Shown here: positions 22,453 to 31,723 of the stretch, piece after piece
Position numbering within the stretch: the stretch's first letter is position 1
Layout of the letters: the number at the start of each line of letters is the position of its first letter
From: Siphonodentalium dalli
Lineage: Eukaryota; Mollusca; Scaphopoda; Gadilida; Siphonodentaliidae
Length of the DNA stretch: 64,000 nucleotides
Direction: 5' to 3'
Assembly (NCBI GenBank): GCA_032622095.1
Contig: CP136068.1
Coordinates: 111,301,546 to 111,365,545, forward strand
Notes under the pieces: model-generated
What the model was told of the DNA's origin: nothing
The model's input: the letters and a program-made list of their open reading frames with translations, nothing else
Database searches by the model: none
Translations under genes and position numbers: made by a program

Positions 22453-23064
22453 CATTGCCGTCATCAACGCATAGAGAGAAGGACCACTCCTGACATCATC
22501 GTAGTTCCCGGTTTTAATACATTATGCACTACTTTGTGTGCGCTACCATGCAACATGCAACCTTTGGTGTGTAAAACTGCGCCATTTACATGTATGTAAT
22601 GTGAAAATACGAAGAATCGAGAAAGGTGTCCATATTGATGTCGTCATCTCAACGGGAAGGAGCACGAAGAATACTCGCGACATCATTCCCGCGAGTAATA
22701 CTTCAAATATACACTACTTTTGTGGGCGGCGATCCAGAATTGTGTAACATTGTACCATTGAACTTCCGAAATTCTTCATTTGTTAAAGTGGGTCTTTGTC
22801 ATTTGCAAATGAAGGGGCATCTGAAAATATGTTTATATCGACATCGACGTGGGGAGGATCAGGAAAAGTACGCATGACATTCCCCGTAATTCCCGGTGGT
22901 AATAAATAAAACACTACTTAGTGGGCGGCGACCACGCATCATCGCATAAAGAGACACTCACTCTCTAACAATCCAGAAAAAAACATGCAATTGAGAAAAT
23001 TGATGATTCTAACGCTGCAAATTCCCTATCAATCTGCCAGTTTACAATAAATCTGAATTCGATT
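22453..23064. repeat. Local diverged direct repeats; no gene
   Basis: Blocks around GACATCATCGTAGTTCCCGG, ACACTACTT.GTGGGCGGCGA and CGCATAGAGAGA recur two or three times at about 22,460-22,560, 22,676-22,740 and 22,876-22,960 with many changes. Confidence 0.5.
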
Positions 23065-23362
23065 CTAAAATAGCAAACGCAGCATCTGTAGCAGCACTTG
23101 CAGGTCTGTTTTTGAACAGAATTGGCTGCTAATGTTCATGTCTCGATCGGTAATAGTCAGATCTTGTGCATTTGATGTGTTTATAATAACTGTAGTTTGT
23201 TGATGCATTAGTCGGGTGTAATGTGCAACACGTGCGTTCAAGACGAAGATCCGGAGAAGTGCGGAAACAGCGGTCGTCAATTTGAGAGCTCATTTCGATA
23301 TCTGTTCACATGTACATCGAACGATTCGTACTGATGCATGGGCCAAATTAAAGTGGTGCGAA
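23065..23362. repeat. Diverged duplicate of the block at about 24,840-25,012
   Basis: Shares GGAGAAGTGCGGAAACA and following CGGTCGTCAA, CTCATTTCGATATCT and TTTAAAGTGGTG-type sequence with the later block, about 1.65 kb away in the same orientation. Non-coding as far as can be seen. Confidence 0.65.
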
Positions 23363-23364
23363 CC
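23333..23364. repeat. 32-bp direct repeat left of a family A MITE
   Basis: GATGCATGGGCCAAATTAAA and the next 12 bases are repeated at 23,797-23,828 with one G/C mismatch. Confidence 0.9.
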
Positions 23365-23796
23365 CGCCATATCAAATCCAGTCGTAAGTCGGGATTTTTT
23401 TTACCCTGTGCCAATGCATTCTCTTATATATGCGAGTCGACCATAGGTCGCCTCGCATATATAAGAGAATGCATTGGCCTAACAATTTTTTATCATTTTT
23501 TTAAATAAATGTTTCTTACAATTTTTAGGACATAAAATAAAAAAAACATCCATTACCCTGCATGGAGCCCCACACATATTATAGAAGCATATAGAAGAGT
23601 GTCGTCTGCTCATGTTTGTCTGGGGCTCTGTACGAGTGAAATTATAAAATTGTTAAAGAATACAAGAAAAAATTATTAAAATTGTAAAAAATTGTTAGGC
23701 CAATGCATTCTCTTATATATGCGAGGCGACCTATGGTCGACTCGCATATATAAGAGAATGCATTGGCACAGGGTAAAACAATCCCGACTTACGACT
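23363..23796. mobile_element. TA-type hairpin MITE (family A), both outer ends trimmed
   Basis: Two hairpin modules (23,410-23,478 and 23,699-23,767) and the central GGGGCTC hairpin are intact. The left end starts at CCCGCCATATCAAATCC and the right end stops at CCCGACTTACGACT, lacking the terminal GGATTTGATATGGCGGGTCA. It lies between 32-bp direct repeats. Confidence 0.85.
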
Positions 23797-23839
23797 GATG
23801 CATGGGCCAAATTAAAGTCGTGCGAACCACTCTTGTATA

Positions 23840-24460
23840 TTAAAGGCCCATTTAATTTTCGAGTCACCGATTATTTTTTTATATTGACTTGATATACGGT
23901 TTTAATAACAATCTATGCCATGAAATATGAGTAAAATACTATAATTCATCACTATTTGAAACATCTGTGTCTCAGAAGATATCAAAAAACATTTTTCTGG
24001 CCATTTCAGGACCAAACGATATCAAATGAGTGAAATTATTTTTTAGTCGTACATGGGGGGGGGGGGGGAGATATCGGAGATATCCAGGGTGGGGGGAGAT
24101 ATCCTAGGATATCTCCCCCCCCCCCCCACAGATGCCCACAGAGAAATAGAAAACTGCTGAAGACTTCCCCCCTCTGGCACCCAGAATGCAACAGAATTCA
24201 AACTTGTTCAATGGAAGGGGAAGAACTCTATCTTTAATATATAGAGTTATTCCCCCTGCATTGAACATAATACTGATTTTTACTTCAATCTTGATGACAA
24301 AACGCGTTGGCAACTCAACAAAAACAACATGTCCACAGTTTATTACACCGGATAAGTTGATAATACAATATTTTGTAGCTTCCTCTTTCAAATGGTATAT
24401 GATATGACATATATTTTATATAATGTAATCTGGGGGTTCGAAAATTAAGTGGGCCTTTAA
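23840..24460. mobile_element. TTAA-flanked MITE with a G-rich internal hairpin, about 620 bp
   Basis: Left end TTAAAGGCCCATTTAATTTT, right end AAAATTAAGTGGGCCTTTAA, with TTAA at 23,840-23,843 and 24,457-24,460. The interior holds a strong palindrome at about 24,053-24,127, in which GGGGGGAGATATCCTAGGAT reads into its own complement ATATCTCCCCCC, with poly-G and poly-C at the edges. No coding content. Confidence 0.85.
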
Positions 24461-25518
24461 TATGCGGAGCGAATAATAATTATCATAATAGTTATTTTCA
24501 TAAATGTTATATACAGCGGCACCGTGAGTGAGCGATGAACGCTTTGTAACGCTGTCCACCACGGACGACCAGGTTTTCGGTTCCGTCAGTATTTGATCCC
24601 GAAGCTATGATTGTGCCACCTTGACTGGTCGAATAAATGTGCTACCAACGACTGTCGGCATGTGTGAAAATATAATCTGATTTATAGTTCGCGCCATAGT
24701 GCCGTTGCGTGAGTGATTGAAAGTTATATGCATTGGAAGGCTTTGTGAAGGTATCTATTATCGGCGACCTGATTTCCTGTTCGTTTCATCATTATGTGCT
24801 CCCGAACCAGCTTGACTGGTCCAATAAACGCATTTACAATGATCAGTCGTGATGCATCAGTTGGCCATAATGTGCAGAACTTCCGTTCAAGGTGAAGTTC
24901 GGGAGAAGTGCGGAAACAACGGTCGTCAATCTGAGATCTCATTTCGATATCTATTCACATACGCATGCGAAGACTCATACTGATGTATCCCGCAATTTAA
25001 AGTGGTGTGAAACCGGAGAAGTGTTTATTACAGTACTTTATACTTTATATTTCACTTCAATAATACACATACATGTGTAACAGGAGGTCATTCAAAAATA
25101 ACAATCTCGAATCAATGGATGGCGTTGGTGGTACACGTACATGTACTTGTATGCATTTCTGAAATCAACAGTTGTCAATATCTCGGTATAGAGGGTGCAT
25201 GTGTATATATCACGAATGGTAATATTTGTAATGAACATGTTAGGGACATGGTCATCGTATTTAGTGCGTGTATAAATACGCATAGATTGTGAAGGATTAC
25301 ATGGTCTCTTGTTTTAACTATTTGCATGTCCCATAGTTGAGTAAGATTGTCGACATTTTCAGTGTTGGAGATAAGTAACGTATTCTCAGTGATTCTGTGT
25401 TTTCACAATTAAAATATAATGATATTCATCTCCTTTCACGACGGCGAAGTAGGCTTTGCATAAATAACGTGCGTCTTCTTTGTGTTCATAATCGTTTACG
25501 TCTCACCATGAACCGGTT
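24461..25518. other. No intact gene; duplicated block at 24,840-25,012
   Basis: Holds the second copy of the 23,065-23,362 block. Small open frames (24,724-24,942; 25,092-25,283) fall in it or beside it and show no domain. Confidence 0.45.
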
Positions 25519-26534
25519 TCAATCGGTAGATGACGGTTTCGGCATCGGAAGCGAGCAATAGATAACGCATCTTTTCTTGATACATTCATTATTTAAGTAA
25601 ACCCCCATATTGAATTTCGGCCTAAAATGCCAGTAAATAGAACAATTTTTCACAGAATTAATTTTTTGTCGCCATGCAATCTCACATTGTTCAGTTATTG
25701 GAATATTCATTTCCCTTGATTTGTTAATTAGGCTGTACATAGCACCGTTTTCTTTAGCTTGTAATTGTTTTCGAGATTTGCTGAAATTATTGGCCTTCGT
25801 CACAGATAATCCCAAGTACGTACATCCATTTACGGTTTCAATGTGTTTTCCATTTAGTAGTATATAGGCGGGTTTTGGGCTTGCGTCCAGATCCGAATAC
25901 CATTATTTTTGTTTTTGTTATGTTGTTTTGTTATGTTAACGGTAAGTTTCCAATCTGAACAGTAATCTGAGAAATATCTAATAGTTCGCCACGTTTCATT
26001 CACGCATTCTACGAACGTGACCTGTCATCTGGGTATAGAAGCACAAACGATCTAAGATATGAATTAGTTCATCTTCAATCATATTCTCAATCGTACTAAG
26101 TCCGTCGCGGAATTTGTCGTTCAAAAATTGTTAAAGATCTTTAAGAAAAAGAGAAAAGAGAAACGAAAACATATTTTCTCCCTACAAAACTCCAGTAATG
26201 CAAGCCTATGTGCTTGATGACACACATACGTCGACTTTAACCACGGATTTGACAAGGCTATATAGATTGTTTCAATGAATCTAAAAGATTTGGCCGTTAT
26301 ATACCAGCATAAATCATTTTATATATACCTGCGTTGTCTCCAACAAAAGCTTGCAATGAGTTGCTTATATATACTTGATAGTAAATGAAGTGTCACTATG
26401 TGATCGGATGTGGAATAATTCCTTCGAAATCCTTCTTGGTTTGTATCTATGAGTTCTATCGATTCTGCGTATAGTTGCTCAGTCTGGTATTCAGGATAAG
26501 AGTAAACACTTTCCCAAGATAACTCAAGATCGTT

Positions 26535-26694
26535 GTTTTTTTTTTTTTTTTTTAAACATATTTTATTTGTTCATAAATTAAATTAGTTTATGACAAAATG
26601 GATTGGAGGACAAGTGCTAAATCACTTAGAATACCTTCCTCTCCCTAGTATAATACACTGACAAATTTTATGACACTAAAGACGAACAAAACAC
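26535..26694 (-). mobile_element. Short A-tailed retro-insertion inside the LINE remnant
   Basis: On the minus strand it ends in about 18 A (poly-T at 26,536-26,553 on plus), preceded by AATAAAATATGTTT. It is flanked by ATCGTT at 26,529-26,534 and at 26,695-26,700, read as the target duplication. Its body (GGATTGGAGGACAAG, ACTTAGAATACCTTCCTCTC) matches the 3' region of the LINE remnant at 30,690-30,790, so it is probably a 5'-truncated copy of that LINE's 3' end. Confidence 0.75.
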
Positions 26695-26867
26695 ATCGTT
26701 ATTGGGCGATAATTTCCAGGTAGGGTATATAGGGTCACGTTTATTTTTATAAATAGGTACTACTATTCCAATGAGTCATTAATCAGGAACATTTTCTGTC
26801 TCAAATATAAGGTTAAACCATTTCACATACAGAGGTACTATAATGTGTAATGTTGCTGTTATATATA

Positions 26868-27328
26868 TGTGACCCGCCATATCAAATCCAGTCGTAAGTC
26901 GGGATTTTTTTTACCCTGTGCCAATGCATTCTCTTATATATGCGAGTCGACCATAGGTCGCCTCGCATATATAAGAGAATGCATTGGCCTAACAATTTTT
27001 TTTCATTTTTTTAAATAAATGTTTCTTACAATTTTTAGGACATAAAATAAAAAAAACATCCATTACCCTGCATGGAGCCCCACACATATTATAGAAGCAT
27101 ATAGAAGAGTGTCGTCTGCTCATGTTTGTCTGGGGCTCTGTATGGGTGAAATTATAAAATTGTTAAAGAATACAAGAAAAAATTATTAAAATTGTAAAAA
27201 ATTGTTAGGCCAATGCATTCTCTTATATATGCGAGGCGACCTATGGTCGACTCGCATATATAAGAGAATGCATTGGCACAGGGTAAAACAATCCCGACTT
27301 ACGACTGGATTTGATATGGCGGGTCACA
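26868..27328. mobile_element. TA-type hairpin MITE (family A), best-preserved copy
   Basis: Ends TGTGACCCGCCATATCAAAT and ATTTGATATGGCGGGTCACA are perfect inverses, with TA on both sides (26,866-26,867 and 27,329-27,330). The length is 461 bp. Hairpin modules lie at 26,920-26,988 and 27,209-27,277. The insertion is inside the LINE ORF2 remnant. The TA duplication is typical of Tc1/mariner-like transposases; that assignment is inference. Confidence 0.92.
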
Positions 27329-27605
27329 TATGCGTTCTGTCTGAACTCCTGGTTTCAACAGTCTGCAATATTTCTTCGGTTCAGTCGCCCTGGTATTTTA
27401 TAAACGTTTTGCATAATAATTGTTATATTTCGTAACACTATATCGTATAGTTTTCTTATATGCGTGAGATGAGGTCCTCATTTCCTCTAAATTCGCGTTG
27501 GTGGGACTTCTACCGTAGCTTCGTTTATCCTCATAATAGCCTGTTCTCGTTTTTCTGCAATCTGAGTTAAAAGAGCGACAAAATTTGAAGCGGCATTTAA
27601 AAAAC

Positions 27606-27666
27606 AAATTGTTGTTGTTGGAATCTGATGTTATGGGGACCATCGAATCGGTTTGAGTTCCTTTAA
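27606..27666. mobile_element. Right-end fragment of a family F MITE
   Basis: TTGTTGTTGTTGGAATCTGA, GGGGACCATCGAATCGG and TTGAGTTCCTTTAA match the right end of the elements at 5,080 and 39,075. Confidence 0.75.
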
Positions 27667-28040
27667 ATCATGATACTCAATTTGAAATCCTAATATGGCG
27701 TGACACGTGTGATCACGATAATCACAATCTAATCGTGAACTCCGATTGAGTATATTTCGATATTGAAACATGTGCACGATGGAACCATGGAATTGTCCTT
27801 GTTGTTACGTCATGTCCCTGCGCATCATGCAGGTATACGGGTGATATAATTACAGCCCGAATCTCTCAGACGCCAACTTAATGTGATATTTGGTTAGAAT
27901 GTATTGCGCATGTCAAACGTAATGGCAAAATTAAGCACATTGTTCGACGTGCGTGCGTATCACGCAGAGAACAGCTAAATCTGCACGTCAAGAGCGACAT
28001 CTTGCCAAGAACAATTCAGTTCAACTCAGTTTATTCTTTA
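27667..28040. other. No gene seen
   Basis: Contains TGATCACGATAATCACAATC and related short repeats only. Confidence 0.35.
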
Positions 28041-28440
28041 TTAACCCTTTACCCAACAAACCGGCCAAAACCGGCCAAATAAAGCTTCAACAGCCTAAAA
28101 TATCTTCGGTCTGTCTCAATAGAACCATACAAATATGGATATCATTGGAACCGGCTCCTTGACCACATTGTGATAGTTACAGTTATGCCCAGTGCCAATG
28201 CATTCTCTTATATATGCGAGTCGACCATAGGTCGCCTCGCATATATAAGAGAATGCATTGGCCTAAAAAAAATCTTTTTTTAACACTTTTTACCATTTTT
28301 TCTTACCTTTTTTAACAATTTTATAATTTTTAATGTGTTAAGCCAATGCATTCTCTTATATATGCGAGGCGACCTATGGTCGACTCGCATATATAAGAGA
28401 ATGCATTGGCACAGGGCCCTTCTGTTGGGTAAAGGGTTAA
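28041..28440. mobile_element. piggyBac-like TTAA MITE (family B), complete, 400 bp
   Basis: TTAACCCTTTACCCAACA at the left and TGTTGGGTAAAGGGTTAA at the right, with intact TTAA at 28,041-28,044 and 28,437-28,440. Hairpin modules lie at 28,194-28,262 and 28,342-28,410. It is the best-preserved family B copy; non-coding. Confidence 0.92.
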
Positions 28441-28502
28441 TTTCCATTTGTGACGAACTGTGATTTCTGTGAGTGTGGAAAATGAGCCACCTCGGCGCCA
28501 CC

Positions 28503-29022
28503 TTGACCCTTTCATGACGGGAACTGCGCTAGTGCAGCATTGAATATCGTATGCCAGAGCATGCTCTTATACATGCGAGTCTCCCATATAGGAAGCCCCG
28601 CATATGTATGATAATACACTGGCTTACAATGTCAAGGTAAATATTGTAGGCCAATGTATTTCTCTTATCTTGCTTTTAAGTTGAACGATGTTTGTTAAAA
28701 TTGTCCTAACACATTGTGTGGCTTTAAATATTTTCTAATTGCACGTCACAGGTAAGAAAGTAGGCCAGGGCATGGAAGAGTGAAACTCTTCCATGTCTTA
28801 GACTGAGAGCATGAATGAGTGAATATATTTTGTCTCTTTCTTTTGTTATTATTCTTCTTTATCAATAAAAAAAAAAATAATAAAACAATGTCAAGATAAA
28901 TATTGTAGGCCAATGTATTTCTCTTATATAAGCCAGACTCCATATGGGGGATTCGCATATATAAGAGAATGCATTGACACAGGTTTCGCAAAATTTCAGG
29001 AAGCTCCAGTCATGGAAGGGAA
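28503..29022. mobile_element. TTAA-type hairpin MITE (family D), diverged
   Basis: Left end TTGACCCTTTCATGACGGGA (TTAA changed to TTGA), right end CTCCAGTCATGGAAGGGAA. Diverged hairpin modules lie at about 28,553-28,623 and 28,908-28,979, and a half module near 28,648. A separate small hairpin, GGAAGAGTGAAACTCTTCC, is at about 28,772-28,790. Confidence 0.7.
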
Positions 29023-29665
29023 TACAAATGGTGGAATAAAAGATATATATATTTATCTTTATATATATATATAATTTAAAGACTGATTGACTGCATGATG
29101 CGAGGCAATCTATCGTGACACCATATATCTTCGTAAGCCACATAACCTATTCAATATCGTGTATCTCTTTCCTGAACAGTCTGTATATATTTGCGGGTAA
29201 ACATATTAACTTGGACTCCGAGAGAACAGAGTCACAGACAACAGGGTGTTCTGTCACCAGGAAATAATTGTTTTCTCAAATTATTTACAACGAACCGGGA
29301 CAGTCTAGACCATTACAACATATTAATTAGAAATCTATATAATAATACTTTTAAACGGACATGGCTCATTCGAGCTGCCAAATTATATCTACGTAATTTG
29401 GAAGGATGTATAAGATATAGGTTAACAAAACACGAAATATTGATATACCGACTTCATATGGTCTGAAAAATACTTTCCATGGTCACAGCCATTTTCCAGC
29501 TCTTTTCAATTTTTCGCACAGTATTGAAAGAAACGCTATTTATTTCTACAATATCAGGAATAGACTAACACGGAACGCTCTTTTCTGTTGCATGTCTTGC
29601 AGAATCAGATGGCAGTTTTTTGGATGCGAGCCAAACATCGTGTTCAAAGATGTATTTGTTATGAC
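29023..29665. other. Unassigned; 91-codon open frame 29,191-29,466
   Basis: The frame has an ordinary, basic composition (Arg, Asn and Leu rich), but I recognise no domain. An AT-rich (TATA)n stretch precedes it at about 29,040-29,075. Confidence 0.3.
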
Positions 29666-30160
29666 TTAACCCTTTCAGTGCCAGGGGCCGATCTCATCGG
29701 CCCTAATTTACGGTCTGTAAAATCGGTCCTAAAAAAAAAAATTAAATAAAATAAAAAAAATTAAATATATTTTTTGTTTTTTTTTGCATGGGTTGAATTA
29801 TTTTTGCGTATGCTTAAGCATGCTATAGCGAATTTAAAAACAAACTGCTTAAAACCTTAGGGGCATGTTATAACTCAAAACTATCACCAAGTATTCATAG
29901 TAATAATTTTGATGCCCATGAAAAAGGTAAGATTCCCTGGCACTAAACCTACAAAATAAGTCTATTAAAGAATATAAGAACAAATTATTAAAATTGTAAA
30001 AAATTGTAAAAAAAATAACAAATGATGAACAAATTGTTAGGCCAATGCATTCTCTTATATATGCGAGGCGACATATGGTCGACTCGCATATATAAGAGAA
30101 TGCATTGGCACAGGGTATATGGGTTGATACAAAAATCGTACCTGGCACTGAAAGGGTTAA
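29666..30160. mobile_element. piggyBac-like TTAA MITE (family C), complete
   Basis: TTAACCCTTTCAGTGCCAGG at the left, CCTGGCACTGAAAGGGTTAA at the right, with TTAA at 29,666-29,669 and 30,157-30,160. The GGCCGATCTCATCGGCCC palindrome is near the left and a hairpin module at 30,041-30,109. About 495 bp, non-coding. Confidence 0.92.
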
Positions 30161-30269
30161 CTTAAATGCGTCTTTCTGGGACATATAATGGTCGCAGAAA
30201 TGTAGTTCAAGTAATTATCGAGCTACTTCGATACCGGAAAAATTCAAAAGCGAATATTATTAGCTGGCT

Positions 30270-30542
30270 TTAACCCTTCCATGACTGGAGCTTCCTGATA
30301 TTCTGTGAAAACTCTGTGCCAATGTATTCTCTTATATATGCCAGTCGACCAAAGGGAGTCTCATGCACATATCTAAGAGAATACATTGGCCTAATAATAT
30401 TTACTTTTACCTTGTAAGCCTGTGCATTCTCTTATATATGCGAGGCTCCATGTGGGAGGGGAGACTCGAATATATAATAGAATGCACTGGAAAAGGGGTC
30501 TTTAATGCTGCACCAACGCAGATCCCGCCACGAAAGGGTTAA
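30270..30542. mobile_element. TTAA-type hairpin MITE (family D), complete
   Basis: Left end TTAACCCTTCCATGACTGGA, right end GATCCCGCCACGAAAGGGTT followed by AA, with TTAA at 30,270-30,273 and 30,539-30,542. Diverged hairpin modules lie at 30,318-30,390 and about 30,414-30,490. Confidence 0.82.
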
Positions 30543-30623
30543 GCGAAACATGACCATCACTACATGTCTATGTTTTTCGTAATAATAGTGTTGAACGTGC
30601 CTTGAAGGGGAGTTCCATATAAT

Positions 30624-30648
30624 TTGTTGTTGTTGTTGTTGTTGTTGG
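30624..30648. repeat. (TTG)n microsatellite
   Basis: Eight or so TTG units beside the LINE 3' region. Confidence 0.9.
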
Positions 30649-30689
30649 AAGTGCGTTCGGGAAGTGATAGATCATTGTTATCAATGGTT

Positions 30690-31340
30690 TGGTTTAAACA
30701 TATTTTAATAGTATATTCATATACAGATACTAGGGAATTGGAGGACAAGTTCTTAAAACTTAGATGGACCTCCGCTCCCCACAATACAGAATAAGTATGA
30801 CAACAAATATAAACAGTATATTAAACAGAATAGGTTTGGCATGACGGGTGCATGTATATAATAACAATTGAATTTGAATAACTAAACTATTAAGTATTAC
30901 TGGTGAGTGATAGTGTGGTGGTGGTGGCGTGTGGGGGGGGGTAAGTCTGGATGCGAGTTATATATATAAGACACGTGGTTCCTTAATGGATGTTAATGGG
31001 GGTACATGTGTTAGGGGTGGCTAGCTATATAGCCGAAGGGGGGGGGGGGGTTTGTACGTGAACGTTATACTTAATGGTTTTTATGATGACTGAATTCAAT
31101 CAGTACATATATATACACAATGATACATATATAATAAATTTAGTTTAATGATTAATTACGAGAATCTGCCGGACGATTTAATAAATTTTAAGGCTGCATC
31201 AAGGAGAATGAAATTATCGTTGTCTTTGAGCGTGCTGTCGCCAATCAAGAGAGCTTTGTGGGAAAATACTTGAAGTGAATTAATTGTATCAATCAGGTCA
31301 GTTATTTGGGTTGAGTACAAAGGGGTTATCAATGGTGGTT
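30690..31340 (-). pseudogene. LINE 3' end: C-terminal ORF2 fragment plus 3' UTR
   Basis: On the minus strand a frame from about 31,335 to the stop at 31,156-31,158 reads SHKALLIGDSTLKDNDNFIL and ends KFIKSSGRFS. This resembles the extreme C-terminus of invertebrate LINE ORF2 proteins. About 460 bp of 3' UTR follows, ending AAAATATGTTTAAA. The UTR is homologous to the A-tailed insertion at 26,535-26,694, which marks it as the source family. Everything upstream is missing. Confidence 0.65.
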
Positions 31341-31720
31341 ACTAGAGAGACATAAAGCTCGAGCTCGGAGACCAACCACCCACCCATAACAAACCGATTG
31401 TATACAAACACCGCTAATAATGTAAACATCCGGGCGGGCATGCGCAACGGCGCAAGATCGTAATTTCAGAATAACAGTATACAGTAATGACCAGAATAGC
31501 TAACAAAGACATCTATCTCTCAGATAACATGACTAAAGTTTTATAAATCTGTGTTTCCTTACAGTTATATACCTATAATGGGTCACAATAATATATCATT
31601 ATTTTCCAGACATCTCATAAGGTGTTTAGTTATTTATATAAAAAAATAAGCTGTAAATAGTTGACAAATGACAGAATAAATTCCATAATGGCAATGCTCC
31701 TCAAATACTATACTATAGAC
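31341..31720. other. No gene seen
   Basis: Unique-looking sequence between the LINE fragment and the satellite array. Confidence 0.35.
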
Positions 31721-31723
31721 ACT

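Larger units (their letters stand above)
25519..27605 (-). pseudogene. Non-LTR retrotransposon ORF2 remnant (reverse transcriptase), interrupted
   Basis: Read on the minus strand, pieces of one LINE ORF2 appear in the expected order despite frameshifts and stops. 27,331-27,605 holds a pre-RT segment (NLEEMRTSSHAYKKTIR, then RATEPKKYCRLLKP after a TAA). 26,700-26,867 carries the RT start (YVKWFNLIFETENVPD, GIVVPIYKN). Below 26,535 come LGKVFTLILNTRLSNY, QEGFRRNYSTSDHI, FSFLFSLFLKDL and the active-site box, here YPDD (26,024-26,035) where YADD is usual. TKIMVFGSGRKPK, TYLGLSV and KQLQAKENGAMYSL close the domain. A family A MITE (26,868-27,328) and a 160-bp A-tailed insertion (26,535-26,694) split it. 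It cannot encode an enzyme. The clade is not assigned; layout and motifs resemble CR1/Jockey-type elements of invertebrates. Confidence 0.88.

Noticed and set aside
25519-25815. 98-codon minus-strand frame as a free-standing gene
   Set aside because: It is the end of the reverse transcriptase region of the LINE remnant; upstream motifs continue in other frames.
27398-27643. 81-codon minus-strand frame as a gene
   Set aside because: It belongs to the same LINE ORF2 remnant, separated from the RT part by the MITE, and its N-terminal part translates a MITE fragment.
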